This document shows, piece after piece, positions 63,570-64,000 of a DNA stretch of 64,000 bases (the stretch's first letter is position 1; every line of letters begins with the position of its first letter). The stretch is from positions 1-64,000 of the forward strand of contig DRMV01000020.1 of the NCBI GenBank assembly GCA_011322445.1, written 5' to 3'. Source of the stretch: Chloroflexota bacterium (lineage in GTDB: Bacteria; Chloroflexota; Anaerolineae; Anaerolineales; DRMV01). A model generated the notes under the pieces. It did not search any database. It was not told where the DNA came from and was given only the letters and a program-made list of their open reading frames with translations. A program made the position numbers and the translations under genes.

Positions 63570-64000
63570 TTAATGCAACACGAGCGCGGCCGCATCAGCC
63601 GCAAAGGCGATGAGAATGGTAAAAGCAGCAATGCCATTCACCCACAGCGGATTTTTGGCGCTTCCCACCACACGCCGATCGTTGGAAAGCACCAACAAAA
63701 TGAGCATCAACACCGGCAGCAACACGCCATCCAACACTTGCGAGTAATACAATGCCTCGGCAGGGCGAAAATTCGGCCACAAAGAAATGAGCATACCGCC
63801 TCCCAGCGCTGCCACCAGCACCACCAGGAAACCACGAGCGTGCGCGCCTCTCGCGCCAAAGCCCTCCGGCCAGCCCATCAACTCGGCAATGGCATAGGCC
63901 GTGGAACCCGCCAGCACAGGCAGCGCCAACAACCCCGAGCCGACAATGCCCACGATGAAAATGGCAACGCCTGCTTTGCCCAGCGGCGCGAGCGCCTGGG
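63570..64000 (-). CDS. Nramp-family divalent metal transporter, C-terminal part
   Basis: The frame runs off the window edge at 64000, so the N-terminus is missing; about 143 residues remain. The edge reads QALAPLGKAGVAIFIVGIVGSGLLALPVLAGSTAYAIAE, a conserved Nramp/MntH helix region, followed by two or three more membrane helices (FLVVLVAALGGGMLISLWP and GVLLPVLMLILLVLSNDRRVVG). Such proteins take up Mn or Fe with protons. Stop is TAA at 63572-63570. Confidence 0.8.
   Translation of the reverse strand, partial: QALAPLGKAGVAIFIVGIVGSGLLALPVLAGSTAYAIAELMGWPEGFGARGAHARGFLVVLVAALGGGMLISLWPNFRPAEALYYSQVLDGVLLPVLMLILLVLSNDRRVVGSAKNPLWVNGIAAFTILIAFAADAAALVLH

Overview
The window looks like chromosomal DNA of a GC-rich (about 60 %), probably thermophilic or moderately thermophilic member of the Chloroflexota (Anaerolineae-like). 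This is an inference from gene content: an archaeal-type fructose-1,6-bisphosphate aldolase/phosphatase, a tungsten-type aldehyde ferredoxin oxidoreductase, an ACT-domain malic enzyme, a MurA with Asp in place of the catalytic Cys, PTP-rich surface proteins and many short SHOCT proteins. There is no rRNA gene, tRNA gene or CRISPR array that I can see, and no marker that settles taxonomy.

Region by region. 1-4.3 kb: a possible transposase end, a short ORF with a terminator, and a heterodimeric ABC exporter pair. 4.5-18.1 kb: an amine catabolism island. A CoA-acylating semialdehyde dehydrogenase diverges from an Lrp/AsnC regulator that overlaps potA; potBCD, a PuuB-like FAD oxidoreductase, a class III aminotransferase, an AOR-family enzyme, a saccharopine-dehydrogenase-like protein and a GABA-aminotransferase-like protein follow on one strand. 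18.3-28.0 kb: a HAD phosphatase, a Gly/Asn/Met-rich secreted protein, three TadE/TadG-like pseudopilin genes, an ECF sigma factor with a DUF5667 protein, a threonine dehydratase, a tyrosine recombinase with a palindromic operator-like site, and a zinc-ribbon SpoU methylase.

28.1-41.2 kb is the most striking part: about 13 kb on the minus strand encoding a sensor kinase and response regulator, a cysteine-rich degenerate receiver protein, a ten-CXXCH membrane cytochrome, a b-type cytochrome, TPR and NHL proteins, two paralogous six-CXXCH cytochromes and a five-CXXCH protein fused to DUF11-like repeats and a PTP-rich tail. There are 27 CXXCH motifs in all. I read it as a respiratory or extracellular electron-transfer conduit with its own regulation; its terminal acceptor cannot be told from sequence.

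41.3-64 kb: mostly housekeeping. It holds a SHOCT-like protein, SAM hydroxide adenosyltransferase, murA, an OsmC-like protein, a very large SecA (1413 aa), adenosine deaminase, FBP aldolase/phosphatase behind a candidate attenuator, malic enzyme, a lipoprotein, a NatAB-like ABC exporter, a small regulator/membrane-protein operon with tandem palindromic operators, SHOCT proteins, an SDR, fumarase, a PfkB kinase and the end of an Nramp transporter. Several intergenic repeats lie between them: a 5'-CGCAGAG-type inverted repeat, a two-copy 50-bp repeat, a MITE-like element and a perfect 16-bp hairpin.

Starts were reassigned by Shine-Dalgarno position and, where visible, by promoter position. All functions are from motif recognition by eye; no database search was run.
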